DNA of 64,000 bases from Planctomycetaceae bacterium. Its GTDB lineage: Bacteria > Planctomycetota > Planctomycetia > Pirellulales > Pirellulaceae. Of the stretch, positions 26,760 to 36,359 are shown one piece after another. Below the pieces are notes generated by a model. The model was not told the origin of the DNA and did no database searches. It saw only the letters and a program-made list of their open reading frames with translations. Where the stretch lies: assembly GCA_016794985.1 (NCBI GenBank), contig JAEUIQ010000047.1, forward strand, positions 62,001-126,000, given 5' to 3'. Made by a program: the position numbers and the translations under genes. The number at the start of each line of letters is the position of its first letter. Within the stretch, counting starts at the first letter, position 1.

Positions 26760-29206
26760 GAGAGAGTCCCGACAGAGTCTAGTTGAGATGCTTTTGATTT
26801 TTCCAAGGCCGACACGCAAGTTCGAATCAAAACGTCTCGCTGGATCGGTTTGGTTGCAAAGGCATCGCATCCGGCTGAAATGCATTTGGCTTCATCACCG
26901 CTCATCGCATGCGCGGTCAAGGCGATGATGGGGCGATCCCAGCCTTTTCTTCGCAGCGCGGCTGCCAAGTGATAGCCATCCATTTCCGGCATTTGCATGT
27001 CAGTGATGACCAAGTCGAACGCGGGGACGTTTAAAGGTGCTTCGATCGAACCGCCGATCGTCAATGTTTCCAATGCCAAACGACCATTGTCCACAATCGT
27101 GACTTGCGCTCCAGCGCGCCGCAAATGAAACGCGATCAATGCTTGATTGTCTGGACCGTCTTCTGCCAAAAGGATGGTACGGCCCGACAAAGGAGTTGCG
27201 ACCTGGCGTGGCACGGAAGGCCGCTCGGTCAGCGACGCCGTCGGTCGCCCCGCGCCTGCCGGAACGAATTCGGTCCCCGCCTGAATCCGGGCGGGAAATC
27301 GTAGTGTGAATCGCGAGCCCTCACCCAATCGACTATCGACTGTCAAACTGCCTCCGAGTAGTTCGGCATAGGACCGGGAAATGCACAACCCCAAACCCGT
27401 CCCGCCGAATTTTCGCGTGGTGCTGTTATCGGCCTGAGTAAATGGAGAAAACAACCGAGACAATTGCTCGGGGGACATCCCAATTCCAGTATCGACGACG
27501 ACAATCTCCAATTCTGGGGCTGCCTCTAAGTTCAACATTCGAGTTTCAATCGTGACTTTCCCCGATTTCGTAAACTTGATGGCGTTGCCAACCAGATTCA
27601 CCAACACCTGTCGGATGCGATTGGGGTCACTGTAGATTACGGCAGGCAGGGCCGTCAAACGGGTATTTTCGAGTTCCAACTTCGCCGCTTGGGCTCGACG
27701 TTTCATCAACGACTCCACGTCAGACAATACTTGATCGATTCGAGTCGGAATTTCTTCAATCTCGACTTTACCAGCTTCGACTTTGCTCAAGTCCAAAATG
27801 TCGTCGATCAATTGCAGGAGGTGTTGTCCGTTTCTAAAGATCGTCTGAGCGTATTCGATCGTTTGCTGCTCCGTCAAATTGACGGAGGAATCGCACAACA
27901 ATTCGGCGTAACCTGAGATCGCTGTCATCGGCGTTCGAATCTCATGACTCATATTCGCCAGAAACGTACTTTTCGATCGATTCGCAGCCTCCGCCGCATT
28001 CTTGGAAGATTCTAGTGCCGCTTCATATTGGCGTTGGGCCGTTAGGTCGCGAAGAAAAATACACAACCGAGTTTTGCCGGAAATCGTGATTTGCCGGATG
28101 GTTAGATCCACCGGAAACAACCGACTGTTGCGGTGCAGGGCCGTCAAAGCCGTTTGACCATTGAGTAGTTTGGAGGAACCAGATACAAAAAACACGTCCA
28201 ACTCGTGTTGAATCGACTGCTGGATCTCCCGCGGAAAAATCGTCTTGATGAAGTTCTGCCCCAACACATCGGTCCGGCGATAGCCAAATAGCTCTTCGGC
28301 TTGTTGGTTCCAGTCGACAATATCCGCGTTCAGATCGCAGAGAACAACCGCATCTTGGACTGTTCCTAATATTGCGGAGTTCGCAGCAATCAAATCCAGC
28401 GCCTGCTTGTCAGCGGCCAGACGCATCCTTTGTACAAACCAAGCCAAGACACCGGAAGTCAAACTAAGTGCCAAACCGACCGACAAGGCGACTCGCGCTA
28501 CCTGATGAATTCGAGACAAACGTGCGATGTAATTCTGGGCGGTCGTATCGACACCCACAACACACTCCAACCGGCCACTGGGATCAAAAACGGGTGCATA
28601 CGCGGAGATAAACTTCCCCCACTGATCTTCATAGTACGACTCGGAAACTTGCACGCTTTGCGTTGCAAACGCAGCCAACATCGCCGAATCCGGTTCTTCC
28701 ACAGCTTCGCCAAGGTTTGCTTGGTCAATCACGCCGTCGCCGTCGCCGTCGATCGGCTCCGCAGCATCCGCAATCCACACCAGTCCCGCTTCAGACTCGC
28801 GAACCGTATAGATAAATCGAAGATTCGGCGAAACCTGCAGAATTTCACGAAAAGGCTGAACGACTGCTTTGTAACTCTCGTCATTCTGCTGTCGGGCGTG
28901 TTTTAGTTGGCGGTGAGCTGCCCAATCCAAGCGTTGAGCCGCGATTTTCACGACCGTCGTCAACTCCTCGTCAAGGGTTTCCTTGACGACGTTTTTCGCG
29001 ACCGCCTCGGCCAACCAAACACAGGGCACGATTGATATCAACGTGAACAAACCGACCCCGACTCCGAACAATATCGGTGCTAAATCCCAACCGTTTCCGT
29101 GAATGGAACGGTTTGTTCGCGAAGAGAATACACTCAGCGAGTTTTTCGACGGGTTTCCCGAAGTACCGCTGACTTCCGGTTTAATTGATTCACGGTCATT
29201 CGCCAC
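26756..29206 (-). CDS. Hybrid sensor histidine kinase with periplasmic sensor, PAS and receiver domains
   Basis: 816 residues from a GTG with AAGGTGG just upstream. In-frame ATGs at 29278/29275 are alternatives, and the frame beyond looks non-coding. TM1 lies at about 43-68 and TM2 at 238-260, bracketing a cache-like periplasmic sensor. That sensor holds an EF-hand-like loop DGDGDGVIDQAN at 153-164. A PAS domain (273-393), HisKA with the phospho-acceptor H421 (LANMSHEIRTPM) and HATPase_c (GTGLGLCISRSYAELLGG) follow. The C-terminal receiver has D736 in VITDMQMPEMDG. No DNA-binding regulator is adjacent, so the output is unknown. It is coupled to kpsF by ATGA. Confidence 0.9.
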   Translation of the reverse strand: MANDRESIKPEVSGTSGNPSKNSLSVFSSRTNRSIHGNGWDLAPILFGVGVGLFTLISIVPCVWLAEAVAKNVVKETLDEELTTVVKIAAQRLDWAAHRQLKHARQQNDESYKAVVQPFREILQVSPNLRFIYTVRESEAGLVWIADAAEPIDGDGDGVIDQANLGEAVEEPDSAMLAAFATQSVQVSESYYEDQWGKFISAYAPVFDPSGRLECVVGVDTTAQNYIARLSRIHQVARVALSVGLALSLTSGVLAWFVQRMRLAADKQALDLIAANSAILGTVQDAVVLCDLNADIVDWNQQAEELFGYRRTDVLGQNFIKTIFPREIQQSIQHELDVFFVSGSSKLLNGQTALTALHRNSRLFPVDLTIRQITISGKTRLCIFLRDLTAQRQYEAALESSKNAAEAANRSKSTFLANMSHEIRTPMTAISGYAELLCDSSVNLTEQQTIEYAQTIFRNGQHLLQLIDDILDLSKVEAGKVEIEEIPTRIDQVLSDVESLMKRRAQAAKLELENTRLTALPAVIYSDPNRIRQVLVNLVGNAIKFTKSGKVTIETRMLNLEAAPELEIVVVDTGIGMSPEQLSRLFSPFTQADNSTTRKFGGTGLGLCISRSYAELLGGSLTVDSRLGEGSRFTLRFPARIQAGTEFVPAGAGRPTASLTERPSVPRQVATPLSGRTILLAEDGPDNQALIAFHLRRAGAQVTIVDNGRLALETLTIGGSIEAPLNVPAFDLVITDMQMPEMDGYHLAAALRRKGWDRPIIALTAHAMSGDEAKCISAGCDAFATKPIQRDVLIRTCVSALEKSKASQLDSVGTLS

Positions 29207-29468
29207 AGGACCACCTTGTACGCAAAGGAATGCGCCGGGGACATATCGAATGGCGCGTTCAACGATACGCCACATCATGCGCGAGACCCGCGGAACGACC
29301 GCCGAACGACTGCGGCGTTCGATTCTATCGTCGTCATATTTGCTACAATCCACACAGCCTGTTCGATTTCTCGCAACTCGAAAGGAAGATTTCACTAGCG
29401 TGGGCGACAAGAGAATCACAGCAATTCGTTCAGTGACTTCTGATTTCGCTCCGGCGGATTCCAGCAAT

Positions 29469-31931
29469 TTAGAGTGGAGTTGTTGCCGGTTGAATCTTGG
29501 GCTGCGGCGGTTTCATTCTTTTTCGATCGGCTTCGTTTGGCCCGCCGCCAAATTGACGCCAGTAGCGCTCGGCAAACGGGTTCAACTCCGGTCCCACCGT
29601 GTCTTCATTGCATAAGCTTGGCTGGATTTCGCTCCACCATTTCTCGAATACTGCACTTAATTCGCTGACGATCAGCGGATGCTCCGAAGTGAGATCGTTT
29701 TGTTGTCCGGGGTCTGCTTCCAAATCAAACAACTGCCATTGCGGTTCCGCAGCACCTCGCTCACTGACCAAGCTCCAACGACGATTGCGAACCGCGACGC
29801 CACGATACTTGAATTGATTGGGGTCCGAAAACTTCGGCCATCGTCCCACATGGGTAATCAAGTAACGATCAGGCATTCGCGTTTCAGGATTTTCGAGCAA
29901 TGGCAATAAACTGCGGCCTTCGACCTGAGCTTGGATCCGAGCGTTCATTGTGGCACCGGCAATCTCGACCAAGGTTGGGAAAACATCCAAGTGGGCTGAG
30001 AGCTCCGCGCAATCGGCTGGAGCGAGTCTCCCCGACCAAGACCAAAACGAAATCGCTCTGGTTCCACCAATCCACGGACTGCCTTTAGCGCCGCGCATTC
30101 CGACATTGTAAACGCGTTGCCCGGCGGAGGTGCCATTGTCATTCATGAAGATCAACAAGGTGTCCTGTTCGATACCTAGTTCTTGCAACTTCTTAACCAC
30201 CGCTCCCACGTTCAGATCAATGTTGTGCAACATTCCGTAAAAATTAGCCACATCCGGATCGGGAGTCGTGTCCTTGTACAGCGCGAAATCTTCAGGCTTC
30301 GCCAGAAACGGATCGTGAGGCGTGTTGCTTGGCAGGAAAGCAAAAAAAGGCTGACCAGAATGATGCTGCTGTTCGAGCCATTGGATCGCTTCGCCATAAA
30401 AAACGTCCGTACAATACCCTTGAGTCTTTAGGAATTGATGATTGTGCCAGATCCATGGATCGAAGTAAGAGTTTCCTGGTACATCACCGCAGGAACCAGG
30501 GAATATTTGACCGATACCGCCCGCTCCATGAATGAACACCTCGTCAAAGCCACGCTGGCTCGGTAGATAAGCGTCCTCGTCACCCAGATGCCACTTGCCA
30601 AAGATGCCTGTCTTGTATCCAGCTGACTGCAGCGTCTGGGCAAGCGTCGTTGCCTCCAAGTTCAATCTTTCGCGCTCATGGATTGTGTGTGTCACACCGT
30701 TGCGAAACTCGTGCCGTCCGGTCATCAACGCGCTTCGCGTCGGAGAACATGTTGGACTGACTTGAAAGTTGGTAAAGCGAACGCTTCGCGAATGCAAATG
30801 ATCCAGATTCGGCGTCTTCAATATTGGATTTCCATGGGCCGACAAATCGCCATATCCTTGATCATCAGTCAAAAAGAAAATGATGTTCGGGCGCCGCCCT
30901 TTTAGCGATGATGACAGGCCGACTTTTTTCGCTGCCTCGGAACTCGTCGTGATGGCGACTGCCTTTTGACCTGAGACGACGACCTGCCGCGCGGTTGGTT
31001 CGATCGCGACGCTTTGGATCCTACCGACACCGGTTTCAATCGCTGCGAGGATCTTCAACGAATCGGACTCCAAACGATACAAAGTTCCATTCTCGCAACC
31101 CACAACAATGGTGTTCGAATTGCCGTCCCATGCACCTGTTACGGGAACACTTGGCAATCGTTGAAATCGGATCAGGCGTCCAATTTCCGGCTGCCACAGT
31201 CGGACCGTTTTGTCTTCACCGATCGAGATCATCCGCCGGACCCGTTGTTCCGCTCCGTTGGGTTCGAGCAGAATCTTTACAACAGAACCCAAGTGATTGT
31301 CAAAATGTCGTTGCACCAAACCTGTCGAGGCATTCCACAATCGAACGGAATGATCCACCCCAGCGGACAGGACTTGATCTATACCCCAGCACCGAACGCT
31401 CAACACCGGTTTGGAATGTCCGGCAAATGTGGACACCGCTTGATTTGCGTTCCAATCCCAGACCACGACCGTTCCATCAAATCCGGCCGTCACCAAATGT
31501 CTCTCTTCCGCAGACCAATCCACTTGCATGATGACATCGTCATGCAATTCGGCGGTGTGGACTAATTGATTCGAGCTCGAATCCCATACTTCTACGATGC
31601 CAACCTCGCCCGGAGTGCCCCCCGCAACTGCCACCCGTTGGCCATCTGAAGAAACGCTGATGTCGTAGATTGCTTCCAGTTTCGTGGGGAGATGCCCCCG
31701 CAATTCGCGACTTGGAAAGTGCCAATACCTTAAACTGGAATGAGCCCCACCGAAAAGAAATTGACCGTCCGCCGAAAAGGCTACAGTCGTTAGTGGCGAT
31801 TCGGGAACGAACCATTGTTCGCAGACCTCATGTTCGGCAGGCGCTTGCGCCATTGCGCATGGATCGTTTCCTGCGGTCATGACAGATAGGACGCAGCAAA
31901 CGATCCGAATCTGCCATAATAGGCCTTGCAT
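29469..31931 (-). CDS. WD40-repeat / sulfatase fusion, secreted
   Basis: 820 residues. The start is the ATG in TGATG, where the upstream stop overlaps by one base, with AAGGA eight bases before. A Sec signal peptide (about 1-30) is followed by WD40-like repeats over about 38-328 (HLVTAGFDGTVVVWDWNANQ, QVLSAGVDHSVRLWNASTG, MISIGEDKTVRLWQPEIG). A type I sulfatase runs from about 347 to the end, with metal ligands in FFLTDDQGYGD, the formylglycine motif CSPTR (C395) in a standard C-x-P-T-R context, and GKWHLGDE. Both halves look intact, with no frameshift. WD40 proteins are normally separate neighbours of DUF1501/DUF1549 genes, so this fusion is unusual. Confidence 0.9.
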   Translation of the reverse strand: MQGLLWQIRIVCCVLSVMTAGNDPCAMAQAPAEHEVCEQWFVPESPLTTVAFSADGQFLFGGAHSSLRYWHFPSRELRGHLPTKLEAIYDISVSSDGQRVAVAGGTPGEVGIVEVWDSSSNQLVHTAELHDDVIMQVDWSAEERHLVTAGFDGTVVVWDWNANQAVSTFAGHSKPVLSVRCWGIDQVLSAGVDHSVRLWNASTGLVQRHFDNHLGSVVKILLEPNGAEQRVRRMISIGEDKTVRLWQPEIGRLIRFQRLPSVPVTGAWDGNSNTIVVGCENGTLYRLESDSLKILAAIETGVGRIQSVAIEPTARQVVVSGQKAVAITTSSEAAKKVGLSSSLKGRRPNIIFFLTDDQGYGDLSAHGNPILKTPNLDHLHSRSVRFTNFQVSPTCSPTRSALMTGRHEFRNGVTHTIHERERLNLEATTLAQTLQSAGYKTGIFGKWHLGDEDAYLPSQRGFDEVFIHGAGGIGQIFPGSCGDVPGNSYFDPWIWHNHQFLKTQGYCTDVFYGEAIQWLEQQHHSGQPFFAFLPSNTPHDPFLAKPEDFALYKDTTPDPDVANFYGMLHNIDLNVGAVVKKLQELGIEQDTLLIFMNDNGTSAGQRVYNVGMRGAKGSPWIGGTRAISFWSWSGRLAPADCAELSAHLDVFPTLVEIAGATMNARIQAQVEGRSLLPLLENPETRMPDRYLITHVGRWPKFSDPNQFKYRGVAVRNRRWSLVSERGAAEPQWQLFDLEADPGQQNDLTSEHPLIVSELSAVFEKWWSEIQPSLCNEDTVGPELNPFAERYWRQFGGGPNEADRKRMKPPQPKIQPATTPL

Positions 31932-33238
31932 CACGTCAGTCCTTTGATCCATTGGCCACCTTGATTCAATGGGACGGGTCGTCCAGCCGGGGTGATCAGC
32001 TCGCTGGACGGATCCAAGCCCAACAGCTTGTAGATGCTAAACGCCAAGTCACGGGGAGTTATCGGCTGTTCCATTGGGCTTTCACCGTGGCGATCACTGG
32101 AGCCAATGACTTGTCCGCCGCGGATTCCACCTCCAGCCATGACCACGCTAAAGACGCGCGGCCAATGATCGCGACCACCTTGAGCATTTAGTTTCGGGGT
32201 CCGGCCGAACTCGCCCATCACGATCAACAACGTTTGGTCCAAGAGGTTTCGTTCCGCCAAATCCCGTAGCAAGGCACTAAATCCCAAATCGAAAGTCGGA
32301 AGCAAGCCCACGCCGGGCATCGCTCCGCTGTAACCCGACTCGAGTTGCAACACGAGATCCGCATGGGTGTCCCAGCCAGAGTAATTGACGGTCACAAACG
32401 GAACGCCGCGTTCCACCAATCGTCGCGCCAGCAAGCAACTCTGACCGAAGGTTTGAGGTCCATAGCGCTGCCTAACTACATCGGGCTCTTGCTCCAACTC
32501 AAACGCCGCCTTGGCCTCCGGCGACGTCATGAGGCGGAACGCTCGGTCAAAGTCTCCCTCAGCCGGGACGTTGGAATTTTCGAGCTTAGCCTGCGCCTCT
32601 TCCAACTGTTTCAAATAGGCACGTCTTCGAACGAGTCGCTCCGCATCAACGCTAAACGGTTCGAGATTATTCACCCGAAAGCCAGGTTGGGCCGGATCTC
32701 CTTGAGTTGAAAAAGGCTTCATATTGCCACTCAAAAATCCTGCGCCAGCCGACCCCGCGTTTGGAATCGCGACGTATGGCGGCAAGGCCTCGACGTGCGG
32801 ATTCATTTTCGCGATCACAGCCCCATAAGACGGATAGACCAACGATGGTGAAGGCTCGTATCCAGTCAACAGATAATGATTAGCCAACCCGTGTTCACCC
32901 AACGGTGAAGTCACCGACCTTAAGATCGCGAACTTATCGGCCAATTGAGCCGTCGCTCGCAGGTGTTCGCAAATTTCAATTCCAGGAACCTTTGTGCGAA
33001 TCGAACGAAATGGACCCCGAACTTCAGTCGGCGCTTGGGGCTTGAGATCCCATGTCTCTAAATGACTGGGACCACCGTCCAGCCATAACAAAATGCACGA
33101 CTTGAGCGGTGTGATGGATTTCAACGTCTTGGCCGACGTCGTTCCACCAAAACCAGGCAGTGCCAATCCCAAGCTGGACAACACCCCGATTTGGAGAACA
33201 TCGCGACGTCGCAGGAAGCTGCAGCGAGTCGATTGCAT
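31931..33238 (-). CDS. DUF1501 family protein (secreted)
   Basis: 435 residues. The Tat-type leader is FLRRRDVLQIGVLSSLGLAL. Family landmarks are LLWLDGGPSHLETWDLKPQA, NHYLLTGYEPSP, NYSGWDTHADLVLQLESG, LLIVMGEFGRTPKLN and GRDHWPRVFSVVMAGGGIRGG. The fold is alkaline-phosphatase/sulfatase-like and its function is unknown. It lies three bases after the DUF1549/1553 gene and overlaps the WD40-sulfatase by one base, so all three are cotranscribed and translationally coupled. This pairing with DUF1549/1553 is a planctomycete hallmark. Confidence 0.93.
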   Translation of the reverse strand: MQSTRCSFLRRRDVLQIGVLSSLGLALPGFGGTTSAKTLKSITPLKSCILLWLDGGPSHLETWDLKPQAPTEVRGPFRSIRTKVPGIEICEHLRATAQLADKFAILRSVTSPLGEHGLANHYLLTGYEPSPSLVYPSYGAVIAKMNPHVEALPPYVAIPNAGSAGAGFLSGNMKPFSTQGDPAQPGFRVNNLEPFSVDAERLVRRRAYLKQLEEAQAKLENSNVPAEGDFDRAFRLMTSPEAKAAFELEQEPDVVRQRYGPQTFGQSCLLARRLVERGVPFVTVNYSGWDTHADLVLQLESGYSGAMPGVGLLPTFDLGFSALLRDLAERNLLDQTLLIVMGEFGRTPKLNAQGGRDHWPRVFSVVMAGGGIRGGQVIGSSDRHGESPMEQPITPRDLAFSIYKLLGLDPSSELITPAGRPVPLNQGGQWIKGLT

Positions 33239-33241
33239 GGT

Positions 33242-35386
33242 TTACCTCTCCCGAAATTCTCGGCTATTCAACAAACTCCACACAAAGTCTTCCACCCGTT
33301 GCCTTTGCTTCGCGTGATTATCATCGACCAATTCACGACCCCAGTATTCCAACTCTGCCTCCGAGGCCGGCCGCGACAGTGCGACCAAATACCATTCCGC
33401 AATGATCTCTTCGATGGTCTTGCCCGCCAGAAACTGCTTGCCCAACCGTCCTTCCGGTGTCGTCAACCAACCATTAAAGATGTCCCCATTCAACAAGAGC
33501 AATTGAGCCGCCAAACCTAAGCTACCATCATGGTTTCTTTCACATGAAAGGCCCTCAGGACAACGCCCCAACACATCGAGTATTGGAGCCTCGCCATCCG
33601 AATTCACAAAATGGACGGCTCGTTGCTTGAACAGGGAATTTGCCTCATAAACGCCCCAGGCATCCCGAAGGGCATCGAACAACAAAGCCGCTTCCAGTGG
33701 ACGTTTGTAGGCATGCGAATAGAAACGGTCGTCTCTTTCATTGCCAGGCAGAACCAATTTGGACCGCGCGTAAGTATCGGACAGCGCGATCAATCGTAGC
33801 GTATGCCGCAATCGAAAACCGTTTGCCGCAAAATCACGAGCCAATGCATTTAGCAATTCGGGGTGCGACGCCGGATTGGTGGCGCGCATGTCGTCAACCG
33901 GTTCAACCAACCCCCTGCCAAACATGGCTTGCCAGACGCGATTGACGGTTACTTTCGCGAACAAATCGCGTTCCGCATCCAAGACCCAATCGGCGATGTG
34001 ATGACGTTGGTCTCCCTCGAACTCTAGGTCTCTAAGACCAGGAATTCGTGGCACAGCGGGTGCTAGGGTCCGAAGATTAGTGACTTCACCGCGAGCGGCC
34101 AATTGGACGATTTGCCCGCGTTGGAGTTTGGCGAACACCGCGGCCAACCCGTGATAGTCGTCCTGCGTCCAGCGGTCCAACGGGTGATCATGGCAATTCG
34201 CGCACCCCAAGCGTGTGCCCGCAAAGAACTGGGCCACAAGTTCCGCATGCTCACGCGCGTCACGGACCATGCGGCCAAAATTCGCTGGCCCGACCGTCTG
34301 CGAATCACCCAGCGAAGTCAGCAGCGCCCGCGCCATCTGATCAAAGCCCGAATCATCGATGATGACTTGATGCAACCAATTATAGTACGTCTCCAAAGAC
34401 CGATCGGTGTCACCCAACGATTTCAATCGCAACTCGCTCGCCAAGCGCCAAGTCCAATAATTCGCGTAGTCCGGACTATGTAGCAATCGCTCGACAACTT
34501 CCGCGCGAACTCGATCTCGCGACCCAGCTCCCATTTGCTGCAACGTCTCCACGACGATCGTCGACGTTGGCAAGCGGCCCGTCAGGTCCAGATGAACGCG
34601 ACGCAGCCACTGGGCATCTTCAGCCAACGGCGATGGCGGAATCCGCAGTCGGTCCAATCGTTTGAGTATTTCGCGATCGATCGGGTTTTTAGCGGACTGC
34701 CAAGCCTCGTTCGGTAGAGCATCGCCCAGCGGGGCGGATAATTGAATTGGGATCACTTGATTCATGTAACGAGCCAACAGTACATGCTGACCCGCTTGTT
34801 GTAATTCGACCTCACCGTTGGAATCGACACGAATTGCCGAAGTATCGGTCGAGATCCAAGTGACATAGTCCGTCACCACCTGTCGCGTCCCATCTAAAAA
34901 CTGTGCTTCGACTTCGAATCTCGTCTTGGCAGGGACTGAAGAAAAAAACGCATCGGTTTCATTTGCAGACAAACGCTGCAATGGTGCCGTGACTGGGCGC
35001 GGAGCGCCACGCTTGATCCAGTCCTTGATCATCAAAGTCTCTGGCCCGTCGGAGTCAAATAGCACATCGCCGCCGTGTTCTAAATCTCCGGTTGGTTTTC
35101 GAATCAACAGGCTTCGCTCCGGCCGGAGAGGGTTAATCCGGCGCCCGCTGAACTCCGATGCGATGGCGCGATGATCGGCAGCAGGATCCGCGCCAAATAG
35201 CGACAAGTGAAAATCGCCGCGCCCGGCTGCCGCTCCGTGACAACTTCCCGCATTGCAGCCGGCTTTAGTTAGCAGAGGTAGAATCTGACGATCGAACGAT
35301 AGCTCGTCATTCGCCGAAGCGGGCCCAGGCCACCCGCCATCGAAGATCGCCAACCAAGCCACCAGTAGCCAACGAGAATCAAACAT
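33242..35386 (-). CDS. DUF1549/DUF1553 (PSD1-type) secreted protein with Ig-like domain
   Basis: 714 residues from ATG 35386, which has GGAGG upstream and a signal peptide (MFDSRWLLVAWLAIFDGG). The frame beyond that ATG is not native. A cytochrome-c-like N-terminal segment has the motif GCNAGSCHGA (C-x4-C-H). A Big-2/Ig-like region follows (EVEAQFLDGTRQVVTDYVTW). DUF1549 carries LGCANCHDHPLDRWTQDDYH (a CxxCH site) and DUF1553 has FGRGLVEPVDDMRATNPASH. Roles are unknown; the family is thought to be extracytoplasmic. It is the second gene of the redoxin-like/PSD1/DUF1501/WD40-sulfatase operon. Confidence 0.92.
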   Translation of the reverse strand: MFDSRWLLVAWLAIFDGGWPGPASANDELSFDRQILPLLTKAGCNAGSCHGAAAGRGDFHLSLFGADPAADHRAIASEFSGRRINPLRPERSLLIRKPTGDLEHGGDVLFDSDGPETLMIKDWIKRGAPRPVTAPLQRLSANETDAFFSSVPAKTRFEVEAQFLDGTRQVVTDYVTWISTDTSAIRVDSNGEVELQQAGQHVLLARYMNQVIPIQLSAPLGDALPNEAWQSAKNPIDREILKRLDRLRIPPSPLAEDAQWLRRVHLDLTGRLPTSTIVVETLQQMGAGSRDRVRAEVVERLLHSPDYANYWTWRLASELRLKSLGDTDRSLETYYNWLHQVIIDDSGFDQMARALLTSLGDSQTVGPANFGRMVRDAREHAELVAQFFAGTRLGCANCHDHPLDRWTQDDYHGLAAVFAKLQRGQIVQLAARGEVTNLRTLAPAVPRIPGLRDLEFEGDQRHHIADWVLDAERDLFAKVTVNRVWQAMFGRGLVEPVDDMRATNPASHPELLNALARDFAANGFRLRHTLRLIALSDTYARSKLVLPGNERDDRFYSHAYKRPLEAALLFDALRDAWGVYEANSLFKQRAVHFVNSDGEAPILDVLGRCPEGLSCERNHDGSLGLAAQLLLLNGDIFNGWLTTPEGRLGKQFLAGKTIEEIIAEWYLVALSRPASEAELEYWGRELVDDNHAKQRQRVEDFVWSLLNSREFRER

Positions 35387-35402
35387 CGGCAATCCGCCTC
35401 CG

Positions 35403-36359
35403 CTACTGATTTTTTGGGCGTGGCTCCGCACCGAATTGATCGGCCCACTTTTTGAAATACTCTTGAGTCTTGCCGGTGCCATAGTTTCCCAGGACCCCTG
35501 CTTCGACAATGGCTCGACAAGCTTCGCCCAACTTCTTGCGAATCGCTTCATCTTGGAGCGCCGTTTGCTCGACCTTTTCGGCCGCGGCCACTATTTGCTC
35601 ATCCGTGGCGTTTTTGTTTAACATCGGTTGCAGTAGCGGCCGCAAGTTGGGTTCGTTGGCCGCAGACGCTTCACGCTGCATGCCTTGTTCACCAATCAAA
35701 TCCGATAGCTTTGGAGTATCACCACCAGCCACAGCAACAATGGCGTCCACGACTTTGGGTAAATCACTCGGCAGGCTCGGCTGCACTAGCGCGAAGTTGG
35801 CGGTGACTCGACCTTCTTTGGCAACCAGAATTGTCAATTCGACATTTCGATTCAATCCGTAATTCCCCGGGCCCTCTTGGCCTTCTACTGAAACCCCCGT
35901 CGGCACGCCCGGTGTCAAGGCATGCTTGATCCGATGGATCGTGGCTTCTGCGGCTGTCGGATCCGCATCCAGAAAAACTACCGCAGTCCGTAAACCTGTT
36001 GAGCTTCGCTCGTGAGTGAATCCTGTCAGCGTGCGCGTCAAACCGATTACAGGACGGTTGACGACATGGACGAAGACCAAAACCAACGGCCCCCCAGACG
36101 CCTCCGCGACCAAATTCATTTCTCGGCCGGAAGACTCGACCAACAGTTCACGAAACTCGAACTCGGGAAGCTCTTCACCGACTTGCGGCCCGGAAAAAAC
36201 AGCCGCGGTCTGGGGTGCCTCGTCTTGCGCGGCTATCGAAAGAGTTGGCATCAGATACAGCCCGCAAATGAATGCGGCACTTGAAATCAATGGTTGCGAA
36301 CCCAGCAGGCCCCAACAAACAGCCATCGACCGCAACTTCCCTTGAAGGCACAACGCCAT
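35403..36359 (-). CDS. Secreted thioredoxin-fold protein without active-site cysteines
   Basis: 318 residues. AGGAG six bases before the ATG at 36359 decides the start. A long signal region ends near residue 45. A redoxin-like fold follows (VGEELPEFEFRELL, GGPLVLVFVHVVNRPVIGLT, TAVVFLDADPTAAEATI, VELTILVAKEGRVTANFAL). At the place where AhpC or thioredoxin carries CxxC or a peroxidatic Cys, the sequence is HVVNRP, so a thiol-redox role is unlikely. The C-terminal 100 residues are helical. It is the first gene of the operon, 16 bases before the DUF1549/1553 gene. Confidence 0.75.
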   Translation of the reverse strand: MALCLQGKLRSMAVCWGLLGSQPLISSAAFICGLYLMPTLSIAAQDEAPQTAAVFSGPQVGEELPEFEFRELLVESSGREMNLVAEASGGPLVLVFVHVVNRPVIGLTRTLTGFTHERSSTGLRTAVVFLDADPTAAEATIHRIKHALTPGVPTGVSVEGQEGPGNYGLNRNVELTILVAKEGRVTANFALVQPSLPSDLPKVVDAIVAVAGGDTPKLSDLIGEQGMQREASAANEPNLRPLLQPMLNKNATDEQIVAAAEKVEQTALQDEAIRKKLGEACRAIVEAGVLGNYGTGKTQEYFKKWADQFGAEPRPKNQ

